A stretch of 64,000 nt of DNA from Rufibacter hautae (GTDB lineage: Bacteria > Bacteroidota > Bacteroidia > Cytophagales > Hymenobacteraceae). The DNA lies in the NCBI RefSeq assembly GCF_008271695.1, contig NZ_VKKY01000002.1, positions 372,001 through 436,000 of the forward strand, read 5' to 3'. Shown in pieces: positions 21,301 to 29,241 of this stretch; positions within the stretch are counted from its first letter, which is position 1, and each line of letters starts with the position of its first letter. A program made the position numbers and the translations under genes. The notes under the pieces are model-generated. The model did no database searches and had not been told where the DNA came from. It saw only the letters and a list, made by a program, of their open reading frames with translations.

Positions 21301-23802
21301 CTCTAAATTCCCTGTAACATTTTCGGCGGTGTAGTTCGGGTTGTTTAATGAAGCAATTACTGTGTAAGTACCAGCATCAGTTTTACCGTTGTTGCTAATG
21401 GTTATTCCAGATAAGTTAGCAGGCGAAGAGATGGCCGTAGCCAATTTAGCGGTGCCATCGTAAGTGTGAGTTAAATTGTCTAAGGATAAAGTAGCAGTTG
21501 CTTTGTTAATAGTTACAGTAGCGGTTTTACTGCTGCCAGTGTGGTTGGCATCACCTGTGTAAGTAGCTATAACATTATACGTGCCCGCATTAGTTGGAGC
21601 GTTGGTACTGGCTGGGTAAACAGTTGGGGCTACTCCGCTATAGCTGTATGTGAAATTAGCAGAAGTGTTCAAGCCACCAGCACCATAAGCAGAAGCTGTA
21701 GCAGCATGAGCATTGCCGTCAAAAGTAACTGTAACATCACTCATGTTTACAGTAGAGGAAGCTGGGCTGATGCTCAAATTACCACTTACATCAGTGGCTT
21801 CGTAGTTAGGGTTGTTTAATGAAGCAGTTGCTGAATAAGAACCAGCATCAGTCCCAGAGCCACTTACAATTACTCCAGATAACCCTTCAGGGCTTACAGT
21901 AGCGGTAGCAGACTTTACAGTGCCATCGTAAGTGTGTGTTAGGTTACTTAATGATAAGAAAGCGTTGGCTTTGCTAATGGTGAAGTTTTTGCTGTCAGTG
22001 GAGCCGAGATAGTCCGCAGATTCGGCGTAGGTAGCTGTTGCTTTGTAAGTACCGGCATTAGTTGGTGCAGTCGTTGAAGTGGCGTAAACCGTCGGAGCTA
22101 TACCTTCATAGTAAACAGTGACCGCTTGGTCTAATTCTGCCGCACCAGTTACCTTAGCTGAGCCGCCATGTGAGGAACCATTGTAGGTAGCATCGTTCAC
22201 GGTCACTACCGTTGAAGTGGCAGCTTGGCCAATTTTCAAAGTACCGCTTACACTTCCTTTGTAGTTGGCTTCGTTTACGGTTGCTGTTACTGTATAACTA
22301 CCTGCATTCTTCGGAGTTGCTGAGCCAAAGTCATAGTTCAAAGTTAAGCCAGCAGGTGCAGTAGTGGCTACTACTGTTTTCACCTTATTGTCATAGGTTT
22401 GCTCTAAAGTTCCTGCTGTCCAAACGGGCGTCACAATTGCCTTTTCGACGATAATTTCTACTGACTTGCTGCTCGCTTTGTAGTTATCAGCTTCGGCAGC
22501 ATTCACAGTTAATGTGCGAGTGCCAGCACCTAATACCGTGCCTGCTTCGGGCGAGTAAGTCAAAGTAGCGCCACCCAAGGCAGTAGCATTGAGTTGCGTT
22601 CCCGATAGAGCTGTGCCGTAAACAATGTTGGCTGGATTAGACCAGGTAATTACCTGCTCCGCTTTATTCACAGTCAGGCTTACAGTTTTAGTTGTAGTAT
22701 TGTAGTTATTAGTAGCGGCGGCTGTAACCGACAGCAAATGGTTGCCAGCACCCAACACTACTTCCAGTGCTGGATTGTAGGTCAATTGGCCATCTCCGGT
22801 TGTTACCGAGGCATTCAATTGGGTGGCAGACAAGGCAGTGCCGTAGTTAATAGACTCAGGTGTGGTCCAAGTGATGGCCTGCTCAGCTTTGGCAACGTTG
22901 ATATTTACCGTTTTGGTGATTGTTGCATATGTATTATCATTAGGAATGAAAGTAACAGATAGTTTTTGACCATCACCAGCATTTAATTTAGTTCCGGTTG
23001 CAGGTGTGTAGGTAAAAGTGCCTATTACATCTGCTGTAGCATTAAGTTGGGTTGCGCTCAATAATGTACCATAAACAATATTGGAAGGATTGGTCCAAGT
23101 AAGAGTTGGTAACTTCTTATATGTTGCAACGACTGTAGTTTTATCTTTCCCTGACCTGAAACCAGTCGATGGATTTGATGATATATATATATAATTTTTA
23201 TTGTCAGAACCATTTATAATTTCTGGATATGTAAAATTTACATCTGAATTATCAACTGCACCAAATGATGAGCTACTTGTTTGTGATTTAAAAGTAGGTA
23301 CGCTTTCTGTTTTTGCCTGTGATCCTGGACCTGTGTACGTGATTGTTATACCGCTAACATCAGTATTGTTGGGCAAACCTGTAACTGAGAAATCAACTCT
23401 ACCATCAGTAAATACTGTAGTCGCCGAAGTGCCACTTTGGCTTCCTTTAGCAGTTACAGTAAATTTAACTCCTAAGTGCCTTTCCTCAACTTGGTAATCT
23501 ATTTTCCAGTTACCATTAGCGTCTACGACAACATCATACACGTGATAATCAGGAAAATCTGGCTCCTCTTTAAACTCTACATGGACCTGTTGATCCAACG
23601 TCCAACCAGATCCAGTAATATGAGCGATTTCACCTGGCGCATAGTCCAGTTTATCAGAAGTTACTGTAGGAGCGGGCAAGCCTGCATCTACATAGGCATC
23701 ACCTAACGCAAAGGCGCCTACCGTGCCTAAGATTAAAAGGCAAAGCAGGATACCGTAGCGCCTAGCGTTTGCCTTTACCATTGCAAGTAAGTTTACATTC
23801 AT
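18343..23802 (-). CDS. Giant T9SS-exported MBG/Ig-like repeat surface protein
   Basis: About 1819 residues from the ATG at 23802, which gives a normal signal peptide (start MNVNLLAMVKANARRYG). A Met at 23868 would add 22 residues. After an Ig-like stretch (about 40-210) come roughly fifteen MBG-type beta-sandwich repeats: units with ITYGTALSATQLNAT, units with HTYDGTAKSATA and, later, units with KVYGATDPVFTGTLTGFL. Near the end is a FVTGGGWINSPAG module often found before the sorting domain. The C-terminal 80 residues are a type A T9SS domain (YPNPL through LRVVRQ). It is expected to be a surface filament or adhesin. Two units are almost identical at DNA level (see repeats), a sign of recent duplication or gene conversion. 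Confidence 0.88.
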   Translation of the reverse strand: MNVNLLAMVKANARRYGILLCLLILGTVGAFALGDAYVDAGLPAPTVTSDKLDYAPGEIAHITGSGWTLDQQVHVEFKEEPDFPDYHVYDVVVDANGNWKIDYQVEERHLGVKFTVTAKGSQSGTSATTVFTDGRVDFSVTGLPNNTDVSGITITYTGPGSQAKTESVPTFKSQTSSSSFGAVDNSDVNFTYPEIINGSDNKNYIYISSNPSTGFRSGKDKTTVVATYKKLPTLTWTNPSNIVYGTLLSATQLNATADVIGTFTYTPATGTKLNAGDGQKLSVTFIPNDNTYATITKTVNINVAKAEQAITWTTPESINYGTALSATQLNASVTTGDGQLTYNPALEVVLGAGNHLLSVTAAATNNYNTTTKTVSLTVNKAEQVITWSNPANIVYGTALSGTQLNATALGGATLTYSPEAGTVLGAGTRTLTVNAAEADNYKASSKSVEIIVEKAIVTPVWTAGTLEQTYDNKVKTVVATTAPAGLTLNYDFGSATPKNAGSYTVTATVNEANYKGSVSGTLKIGQAATSTVVTVNDATYNGSSHGGSAKVTGAAELDQAVTVYYEGIAPTVYATSTTAPTNAGTYKATATYAESADYLGSTDSKNFTISKANAFLSLSNLTHTYDGTVKSATATVSPEGLSGVIVSGSGTDAGSYSATASLNNPNYEATDVSGNLSISPASSTVNMSDVTVTFDGNAHAATASAYGAGGLNTSANFTYSYSGVAPTVYPASTNAPTNAGTYNVIATYTGDANHTGSSKTATVTINKATATLSLDNLTHTYDGTAKLATAISSPANLSGITISNNGKTDAGTYTVIASLNNPNYTAENVTGNLEIAKADQKINWTAPAAITYGTALSATQLNATVTGLAGGSAAGALTYAPASNTVLNAGTHTLSVTAAETTNYNEATETVSLTVNKAEQVITWSNPANIVYGTALSGTQLNATALGGAILTYSPEAGTVLGAGTRTLTVNAAEADNYKAGSKSVEIIVEKATATITLTAADLSQTFNGLAKSVGYSINPADVTGVTVSYRKNGTPVAAPINAGSYEVLATLINDNYSGSAEGTLVIAKALTSTVVSSTDATYNGSAHSASAKVTGAGSLDQAVTVYYAGVAPTVYPSSTTAPISAGTYSATSTYAENLNYLGSSDVKEFTIGKKAASVVVAAKTKVYGATDPVFTGTLTGFLENDNVEASYNREAGETVADGPYAITATLSPVAVLNNYEIINTSATLTITKKAASVTPIANGKTYGSSEPTLTGNLAGFLTSDNVTATYSRAVGETVVGGPYQISASLAPVGVLGNYDITYNTANFTIGKKSASVVVTTGKTKEYGAADPEFTGTLTGFLASDNVQAAYSRVAGETVAGGPYAISATLSPAAALGNYDISNTPAALTITKKALVVTAQNTSKYCGQSDPSFSVSYDGFVHNETSSVLGGILSYSLTANGNLNGVTQFDITPKGLTSNNYVITFTKGVLTVNGVSIDASASGSPVPFGSAATLSATVSPKVAGVLIIFKLDGTEKGRVLTNTEGLATLPITNLGVVNVYQVEASTEGGCRASIAYLPVYDPNGGFVTGGGWINSPAGAYVKDQTATGKANFGFVSRYKKGSTALDGETEFNFQTGNLKFNSTSYETATLVIGGAKASYRGVGTINGTGTYKFTLNAIDGQASSAGGSDRIRMKITDAAGATVYDNMIGALDNADISTVTNTTLGGGSIVIHEAAKTGTKTSSAIAVAELPVSQEVKFTSYPNPLTYEASVEFNVAQDEAYSLDIYDMKGALVKQLQKGKAKTAETITAKWDARSANVGVYIIRLTKGNEVKTLRVVRQ
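20826..21075. repeat. Intragenic 250-bp repeat, copy A
   Basis: Matches 22437-22686 over 250 bases without gaps, with about five substitutions. It encodes one MBG module (KAEQVITWSNPANIVYG through VEIIVEKA). Confidence 0.9.
22437..22686. repeat. Intragenic 250-bp repeat, copy B
   Basis: Second copy of the 20826-21075 repeat, 1611 bases away (537 codons, in frame). Neighbouring modules are far more diverged from each other. Confidence 0.9.
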
Positions 23803-24491
23803 ATGATTTTTGTTTAGATGAGAAGGGTTGATATGATTTAGTATTCGGTATGGATCAAATTTAAACATGCTAATAAAATTTTGACCTTTTATTCGGTAAG
23901 TGATAGGTTTTGAGAGTTGAGTTATAGAAGATGCAAGTTGAAGTTTAATCTTGTTTAGCGATGTTTTTCAAAGTGGTAATTTATTAAACTGCTTATTAAT
24001 AGTATTTTATGGGCATGGTAAGCCCTGAGCAATGGGTGCTTGAAGCAAAATAGGGGTATGAGGTAAGGTACTTAAATGGGGGAGGTGTAAAGAGGGGGAG
24101 TGCTTAATCTGAATCAAGAAACAGAAGGTCTCCTAATCTGAAAGCGGTGTAAATAAATATAAAAGTTAAATAAAAAACTAGTATTATTATATATTATATG
24201 ATTTCTGTATGCGAATTCACCTGATTGTTATCATATAGTGCCAAAAGGATAAAGATTATGGATATTATTAGTTATAATATAAAATTATATAGCAAATATA
24301 ATTTATTTCTTTGCCGAAGCAAATAATGAACAGGTAAATCACAAGACAAGAGTCGGGAGGACATATTTTTGAGATACGTGTTTCCCGGCTCTTTTCTTAA
24401 ATGTGGCCTCATTCCATAGTTGAGTAAGGCTAATCTTGTTCAACTATCCTTAAAGGAAAGTAGCTGAATCTTAAATAGTAGAAGTGATTAC
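23803..24491. other. AT-rich gap upstream of the giant gene, no gene seen
   Basis: About 690 bases, very AT-rich around 24150-24310. It should contain the promoter of the giant surface gene and the 3' end signal of the radical SAM operon. I find no believable reading frame. Confidence 0.55.
24345..24396 (-). terminator. Possible terminator of the radical SAM operon
   Basis: AAGAGTCGGGA can pair with TTCCCGGCTCTT (one wobble) around a long loop. It lies about 95 bases beyond the stop of the radical SAM gene. The T-run on the minus strand is poor, so this is a weak call. Confidence 0.35.
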
Positions 24492-25739
24492 CTATTGGAT
24501 GGGTGCCACAGGGCAGCCACTAAGCCGCAGGGAGGCCAGAGAAGATTGGAAGTTTTCGGCTTGTATGTGGCCAATAGTTTTTTGGCAGAAAGGGCAGGCT
24601 TGTATTTGACCATCGGTGTCTACATACACGTGGCGGTCTGCGGCTGCGGCACATCCGGCCCGGCGGCGCTGTAAATCATAATAGACTACCATGGGCAAAT
24701 GGTGGTAGGCCGGGTTATAATTGAGGTTGGTGTAAAAGTCTTCCAGCATTTTACGCTGGTGCGGGGCCAGCCCAACTTCCTGACCCGTATAGTGTCCTAC
24801 CGCTCTTGGTTCCAGTACCTGAATGAAAGCGGCTCCCAGGCGGGTTGCCAGGTGGGCATAAGCCATGAGGTTTTCCTCGGTGACGAAGGCTCGCGTAGCG
24901 CACAAGGATACTGCCACTACCAACCCTACGCTGGCCGCATTTTCCGCAGCCTTTTCCACCCAAGCGTAAGCCTCTCCGAAGCCTCTGAATTGGTTATGCA
25001 AGGGTGGGTGAATGTGATCTAGGCTAATGGTTACGCCCGTGAGCCCGGCTTCTTTTAAAGCTTGGGCATTCTCTAACGTGAACAAGTGCCCCGAGGTAAG
25101 AACCCAAAAATCGGTGATGGGTTTAGCAGATTTTAGCACGGAGAGCAGTGCGGGCATCCTGAGCATCGGCTCGCCGCCCGAGAATTGCAGCTGAGCCACA
25201 CCTTGTTCCTGAAACTGCCGCACCATGTTTTGCAGGTTGTCAACCGTAAGTTTTTCCTTTCCGTTGAGGGCGTCCCATTCAAAACAGTGCTCGCAACGCA
25301 TGGCGCATTTTTTGGTCACCGCCATGATGACGTTCTTGAACGCAAAAGGCTTGTCTTGGAAGGGCATGATCCGGTTTAGCTCGGCCAGGTGGTAGTCATC
25401 ATAGGCTTGGGAGGGCCAGCCCGGCGTGTTGTATTCATAATAATAGCGCCCATCTATCTTAGCTACCTTTGTGATGGGGGAGTCGCCCAGAAACTTTCTC
25501 CTAATGGTAATTAAGGTTCGGAGGGCTTTGATGGCTTTCAAGGGATGCGGTACCTGGTTTAAGATGAGTTTGAGTAAATGCCACCTGATACGCCGCAGGG
25601 CCCAAAAGCTCTGCCAGCGGGTTAACAACACGGGCTTGGCCTTCCAGCCAGGGGTTGAAATCGGCCCGGAACTAACTAGAGGCTTCTCTGTCTCTTGCGG
25701 CAGTATTTCCAGGGAGAGCGGTTTATTGGACGCGCGCAT
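24492..25739 (-). CDS. Radical SAM protein with SPASM/twitch-like C-terminal cysteines
   Basis: 415 residues. C145-x3-C149-x2-C152 (CAMRCEHC) is the radical SAM [4Fe-4S] motif, with the SAM-binding GGEP at about 188. C-terminal cysteines C363, C382, C385 and C409 could hold an extra Fe-S cluster, as in SPASM/twitch enzymes that modify peptides or cofactors. The N-terminal 130 residues have no motif I know. The start codon overlaps the lipoprotein gene by 17 bases, so translation is coupled. No short precursor peptide gene is visible next to it. Substrate unknown. Confidence 0.85.
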   Translation of the reverse strand: MRASNKPLSLEILPQETEKPLVSSGPISTPGWKAKPVLLTRWQSFWALRRIRWHLLKLILNQVPHPLKAIKALRTLITIRRKFLGDSPITKVAKIDGRYYYEYNTPGWPSQAYDDYHLAELNRIMPFQDKPFAFKNVIMAVTKKCAMRCEHCFEWDALNGKEKLTVDNLQNMVRQFQEQGVAQLQFSGGEPMLRMPALLSVLKSAKPITDFWVLTSGHLFTLENAQALKEAGLTGVTISLDHIHPPLHNQFRGFGEAYAWVEKAAENAASVGLVVAVSLCATRAFVTEENLMAYAHLATRLGAAFIQVLEPRAVGHYTGQEVGLAPHQRKMLEDFYTNLNYNPAYHHLPMVVYYDLQRRRAGCAAAADRHVYVDTDGQIQACPFCQKTIGHIQAENFQSSLASLRLSGCPVAPIQ

Positions 25740-27408
25740 GGGCCGAAGCTAAGTGGTGGAAGTTGTTTTCCTGGGCAAGTTGCGCATACTGTTGGCGGGA
25801 GAACTGCATGAAATGGCCCGGTTTTTCAAAGTCTCGGAGGGAAATCAGGTTAGGGATGCCAGTGTACTCCCTGAGGTGCTCATAATAGCCGCGCGTATGC
25901 AGGAAAATGGTTTGGGTTTGCGCCTCGGCTTTCTTGGGCAGCGAGAAAGTGAGTTCCACCGCATCGCCCACCGAGAATTGTTTTAGGTAGCTGTCGTCTG
26001 ATGCGGCTAAAAGGTGCCCTATGTTCTGGCCCGACTTCTCAATTGCGGTAGCAGCCGGTACTTTCTGCAAAGACAGATCTTGGTTAGGGCTGAAATCCAT
26101 GCCGGCTTGGTCTACCTCCCAGAACATGAACCCGCAAGACAGTCGCACCTGCACGGAGGGTCCTGTCACCTGAGTCAAGTCTATGGGTACTACTAAATCA
26201 CGGCTAGCCAGCGGTCCCACGGATTGTATTCGTTCCACTTCTTGCCAGCCTCTAGCCGTCTTTACTTCCACCAAAAGGGGAATTCCCTGTTCTCGCTGCC
26301 ATTTATACAAATCAGTGGCGGGAACGTCTTTCTGCTTTTCGGCCCAATGGTTGTAGATCCCTTTGAATTGCTTCGTGAACTCACCATACAGGTAATCTAA
26401 CCAAAGGGAGTTCTGCGCGTGCAAAACCAATTTACCTTGAGTGCTGCCCGTTGGTTTGGGGAACTGCAGGGCTACGGAACTGGTATTTGCCCCCGCGCAA
26501 TTGAAGGAAAAGGCCGCGGAGTCTTGGGCTTGTAAAACCTGGGTATAGTCTTTCCCGGCGGAGGTGGTGGCTTTTTGGGGTGCGATCACGTTCTGCAAGG
26601 TGTGAGGTTGGCCTTTCTGGTCCAGCAGCACCTTGGTGCCGGTTTTATGGTCTACTACTAGCAGCTCGGCTAAGTTGGTGTACTGGCGCTCTTTCAGTTC
26701 ATTCGTGATTTTTACTTGTACCTGTCCTCCTGCTGCTTCCCACCCATTCAAAGGCATGTAATCGTCGCGTTCTAAGGGAGAGAAGATGGCGCCGCCGTAA
26801 GCCTCGCCTACAAAGTGGTAACCGCTGCTGTTCTTCACGTACACGAAAGGGCAGGAGCTCTTGGTAAGGGCCACAATGACGGTGATGAGGGCCAAGGTGC
26901 CGGCCAGAATGCCAATGGTGCCTAGTACATGCGAGGCCACGGTGGCACCCGTGTCTTTATCCGCAATGTCAATCCGTCTTAGCGCTGAAAACGGAATATC
27001 AGCCTGGTTGTCTTGTTGGGCGAACTCATACACATATAAGTGAACCACGTTGAGGGCAACGGCTTGTTCTGGCCTTTTGTAGCGGTTCGCGGAGCCTGGT
27101 TTGGGGTCAATATACTGGAGCAGGTCTTCAGGGACGGTACTTAGCGTTCCGGTCATGGAGGTTTCCTTTACCGCTAAATTCTTTATTTCCCAAGCATTCT
27201 TGTCTTGGTGCAGGATAAAACGCTTGTAGTTGGGCAGGCTGGCCACTTTATTTGGGGACAGGTCTTTTTCTTCCTTCAGGCGGTAGTAATTACAACTGAG
27301 CGCCAGAGGCAAAAAAGAAGACAGCAGGAGCCAGGATAGACATCTCTGGATGAGCCTGTTTCTGAAAACCTTTGGGAGAACGGACAGGGTTGCTTTTGAG
27401 TCATTCAT
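25723..27408 (-). CDS. Large lipoprotein of unknown function in radical SAM operon
   Basis: 561 residues. A basic N-terminus and hydrophobic stretch end in the lipobox LALSC with C39 as lipidation site. A second hydrophobic segment lies near 158-182 (VLGTIGILAGTLALITVIVAL), followed by a Cys-containing SSCPFVYVKN. The rest is soluble and beta-rich, with FVGEAYGGAIFSPLERDDY conserved-looking. No catalytic motif is recognised. It sits between an outer membrane barrel gene and a radical SAM gene: 11 bases after the first and overlapping the second. An envelope role tied to the radical SAM product is likely but unproven. Confidence 0.7.
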   Translation of the reverse strand: MNDSKATLSVLPKVFRNRLIQRCLSWLLLSSFLPLALSCNYYRLKEEKDLSPNKVASLPNYKRFILHQDKNAWEIKNLAVKETSMTGTLSTVPEDLLQYIDPKPGSANRYKRPEQAVALNVVHLYVYEFAQQDNQADIPFSALRRIDIADKDTGATVASHVLGTIGILAGTLALITVIVALTKSSCPFVYVKNSSGYHFVGEAYGGAIFSPLERDDYMPLNGWEAAGGQVQVKITNELKERQYTNLAELLVVDHKTGTKVLLDQKGQPHTLQNVIAPQKATTSAGKDYTQVLQAQDSAAFSFNCAGANTSSVALQFPKPTGSTQGKLVLHAQNSLWLDYLYGEFTKQFKGIYNHWAEKQKDVPATDLYKWQREQGIPLLVEVKTARGWQEVERIQSVGPLASRDLVVPIDLTQVTGPSVQVRLSCGFMFWEVDQAGMDFSPNQDLSLQKVPAATAIEKSGQNIGHLLAASDDSYLKQFSVGDAVELTFSLPKKAEAQTQTIFLHTRGYYEHLREYTGIPNLISLRDFEKPGHFMQFSRQQYAQLAQENNFHHLASAHARVQ

Positions 27409-27419
27409 AGGATTTTAGG

Positions 27420-28214
27420 CTAAAAACGGAACCCCAGGTTTAAGTTGGCAGGAACAAAGAATCTGTTGTCGAAAAAAGGATATTGCTCTTCAGAAGTATC
27501 TGGGAAATGGAAAATCCGGAAACCAATTCCGGTATCGGCGGAGACCAGGAAGAACCTGGAGAATTGGTAATAAGCCCCGATTTTAAAGTTCAGGGTAGTC
27601 ATGGCACCCTGTTCATACGGTGACTCAGAGCCATTGTAATAATTGAAGTTATAGAGATCGAAAGACCTGTAATGGATGGCAGGGGTTACATAGTACCTGA
27701 ATCTTCCCTGCCGTTCTGGATAAATATTAACCTCCAGCCCCAAGCCATAGTTGACCTGTTCCCGGAAGGCATAGGTATAGTAATCCGACTCTTTAGATAA
27801 GCCGATCATAACAGGGAATTTCAGCCCTATTTTCCCCGAGGCAATTATCCGCTCGTAGGCAACGGCGAGGTTCGCGTATAACAGATCCAGGAGGTAAAAG
27901 TACAGGAGGTTGCGTCCGTACTCGGTTTCATAGTTGAAGGACTTTTTCTCATCCTCTTCAGTAACCGGTGCAGCAGAGGGCATCATGGTTTTCACTGTAC
28001 CATCGGCCATCTGAATGGATTTCACATCTTGTGGGCTGATATGGTACACCAAAGAGTCTACCGAGTCAAAAAGCCGGAAGCGGATAATATCAGGCTTCAC
28101 CTCTACGACCTTAGTTTTCAGGATCACCCCATCGGTACGGGTAATCAGGTCCTGCCCCCAGGCTAGCGTGACAGAGCTTAGAAGGCATACTGCTAGAAGC
28201 GTACCTTTTACCAT
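27420..28214 (-). CDS. Outer membrane beta-barrel protein
   Basis: 264 residues with a signal peptide ending at TLAWGQ. A short N-terminal domain (about 22-75, DGVILKTKVVEVKPDIIRFR) resembles a small beta domain common at the start of Bacteroidota outer membrane proteins. From about 95 on, alternating hydrophobic residues and many aromatics form beta strands, ending in LNLGFRF with a terminal Phe, typical of BamA-inserted barrels. First gene of the barrel-lipoprotein-radical SAM operon. Pore or ligand function unknown. Confidence 0.75.
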   Translation of the reverse strand: MVKGTLLAVCLLSSVTLAWGQDLITRTDGVILKTKVVEVKPDIIRFRLFDSVDSLVYHISPQDVKSIQMADGTVKTMMPSAAPVTEEDEKKSFNYETEYGRNLLYFYLLDLLYANLAVAYERIIASGKIGLKFPVMIGLSKESDYYTYAFREQVNYGLGLEVNIYPERQGRFRYYVTPAIHYRSFDLYNFNYYNGSESPYEQGAMTTLNFKIGAYYQFSRFFLVSADTGIGFRIFHFPDTSEEQYPFFDNRFFVPANLNLGFRF

Positions 28215-28626
28215 ACTCCAGGTCTTTAATAAGCTATAGGGGGATAGGGTAGTGAATGTAAGAAAATTAACTTTAAATAGGAAATTTGTAATTCTAGTTC
28301 AAGGGGCTTTTTGGAAAAGGAGGCATAAAACAGAATTTTAACTCAAGAATTGGAACAATTAATCCCTCACGGGGAATGACTAGGCTAAGTAAAAACCCCA
28401 AGAATTTTGATAAGGTCACACTTAATTAGATGATGGACAATGTAGACCCCTATTCTACAATAATCGCTCATGCCCAAAGGCTAATGCTTTGATAAACCTT
28501 TTACTAAAAAAGGAGTATGTGAGAAAAACTATATATTTTGATGAAAATATAAAACAGTTCTACAGGCTAATAATCAATCTCAAGCCTCCTGTGTATTTGA
28601 TGATCTTGTTAATTGAAACCATAAAG
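28215..28626. other. Divergent promoter gap, no gene seen
   Basis: About 410 bases between the barrel operon (minus) and a small plus-strand gene. The small gene's frame stays open leftward to 28489, but that part is AT-rich and looks non-coding. No exact TAnnTTTG box found. Confidence 0.45.
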
Positions 28627-28914
28627 ATGAAAGGCAGAAAATCAACAACCGTTGAACTCGTAAAAGAACTTAAAGCCTGTAACGTCAAGGGCTGCTTTGA
28701 TAAACTAATTTCCAACGCCGAGGCAGGGCGCTACCACGATGCCTTCCATCCGGACGGCAAACTGCAGTTTCTGCGCGACACCGAACAATTCCCCGATCTG
28801 GTGGACCTAAGATTGGAGATAAGGAATGGCGTTTACGATGAACTTCCCCAGGAAAACCACGTGGTTGTCAAGCAAAATACCCCAATCATTTTTAGAGCAG
28901 CTTTGCCTCTTTAA
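28627..28914 (+). CDS. Small protein of unknown function (95 aa)
   Basis: 95 residues from the ATG at 28627 (MKGRKSTTVELVKELKACN). A longer frame reaches 28489, but codon use changes sharply at this ATG, which favours the later start. It has two Cys spaced C-x4-C (about 18 and 23) and no signal peptide. No family recognised. The MobA-like gene begins 327 bases further on the same strand; no functional link can be shown. Confidence 0.55.
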   Translation: MKGRKSTTVELVKELKACNVKGCFDKLISNAEAGRYHDAFHPDGKLQFLRDTEQFPDLVDLRLEIRNGVYDELPQENHVVVKQNTPIIFRAALPL

Positions 28915-29241
28915 TATAGGTTTGTTCCCATACGGGATCACTTCTAACGCCCAATGCATTTTACCGCCATTTTCCTGAAAACTGCCTTAAAACGACCTAC
29001 TTGTTTTCTGAGCACTGCTGAATACTCTTCCACGTAGTTCATGAAGAATTAGCGCTGGATTTTTCTAAAGAGGCATTCAGCTATACTAACGCGGCCTTTG
29101 CGGTGTTTTACCCATTATTCGTTTCGTACCTTCCCATTTATTAGCATATTGCCGACCGGCCATCAACAACTGGTTTTGTAAGAAAAGATACGTGGCGAGG
29201 CGCTTCGGAACAGATCTAGGCGGTTAGCGGTAAAAGGCAAC
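28915..29241. other. Intergenic gap with palindrome remnant
   Basis: About 330 bases without a gene. Near 28966-28996 CCGCCATTTTCC and GAAAACTGCC form an imperfect inverted repeat of the dispersed palindrome group. TACCTTCC near 29129 is only a partial match to a -7 box. Confidence 0.4.

Noticed and set aside
18343..23802. CRISPR or tandem DNA repeat array
   Set aside because: The periodic signal is in-frame protein modules of about 80 residues, mostly diverged at DNA level, without spacers.
28489..28626. N-terminal extension of the 95-residue small gene
   Set aside because: The extension is AT-rich with different codon use; the ATG at 28627 marks the change.
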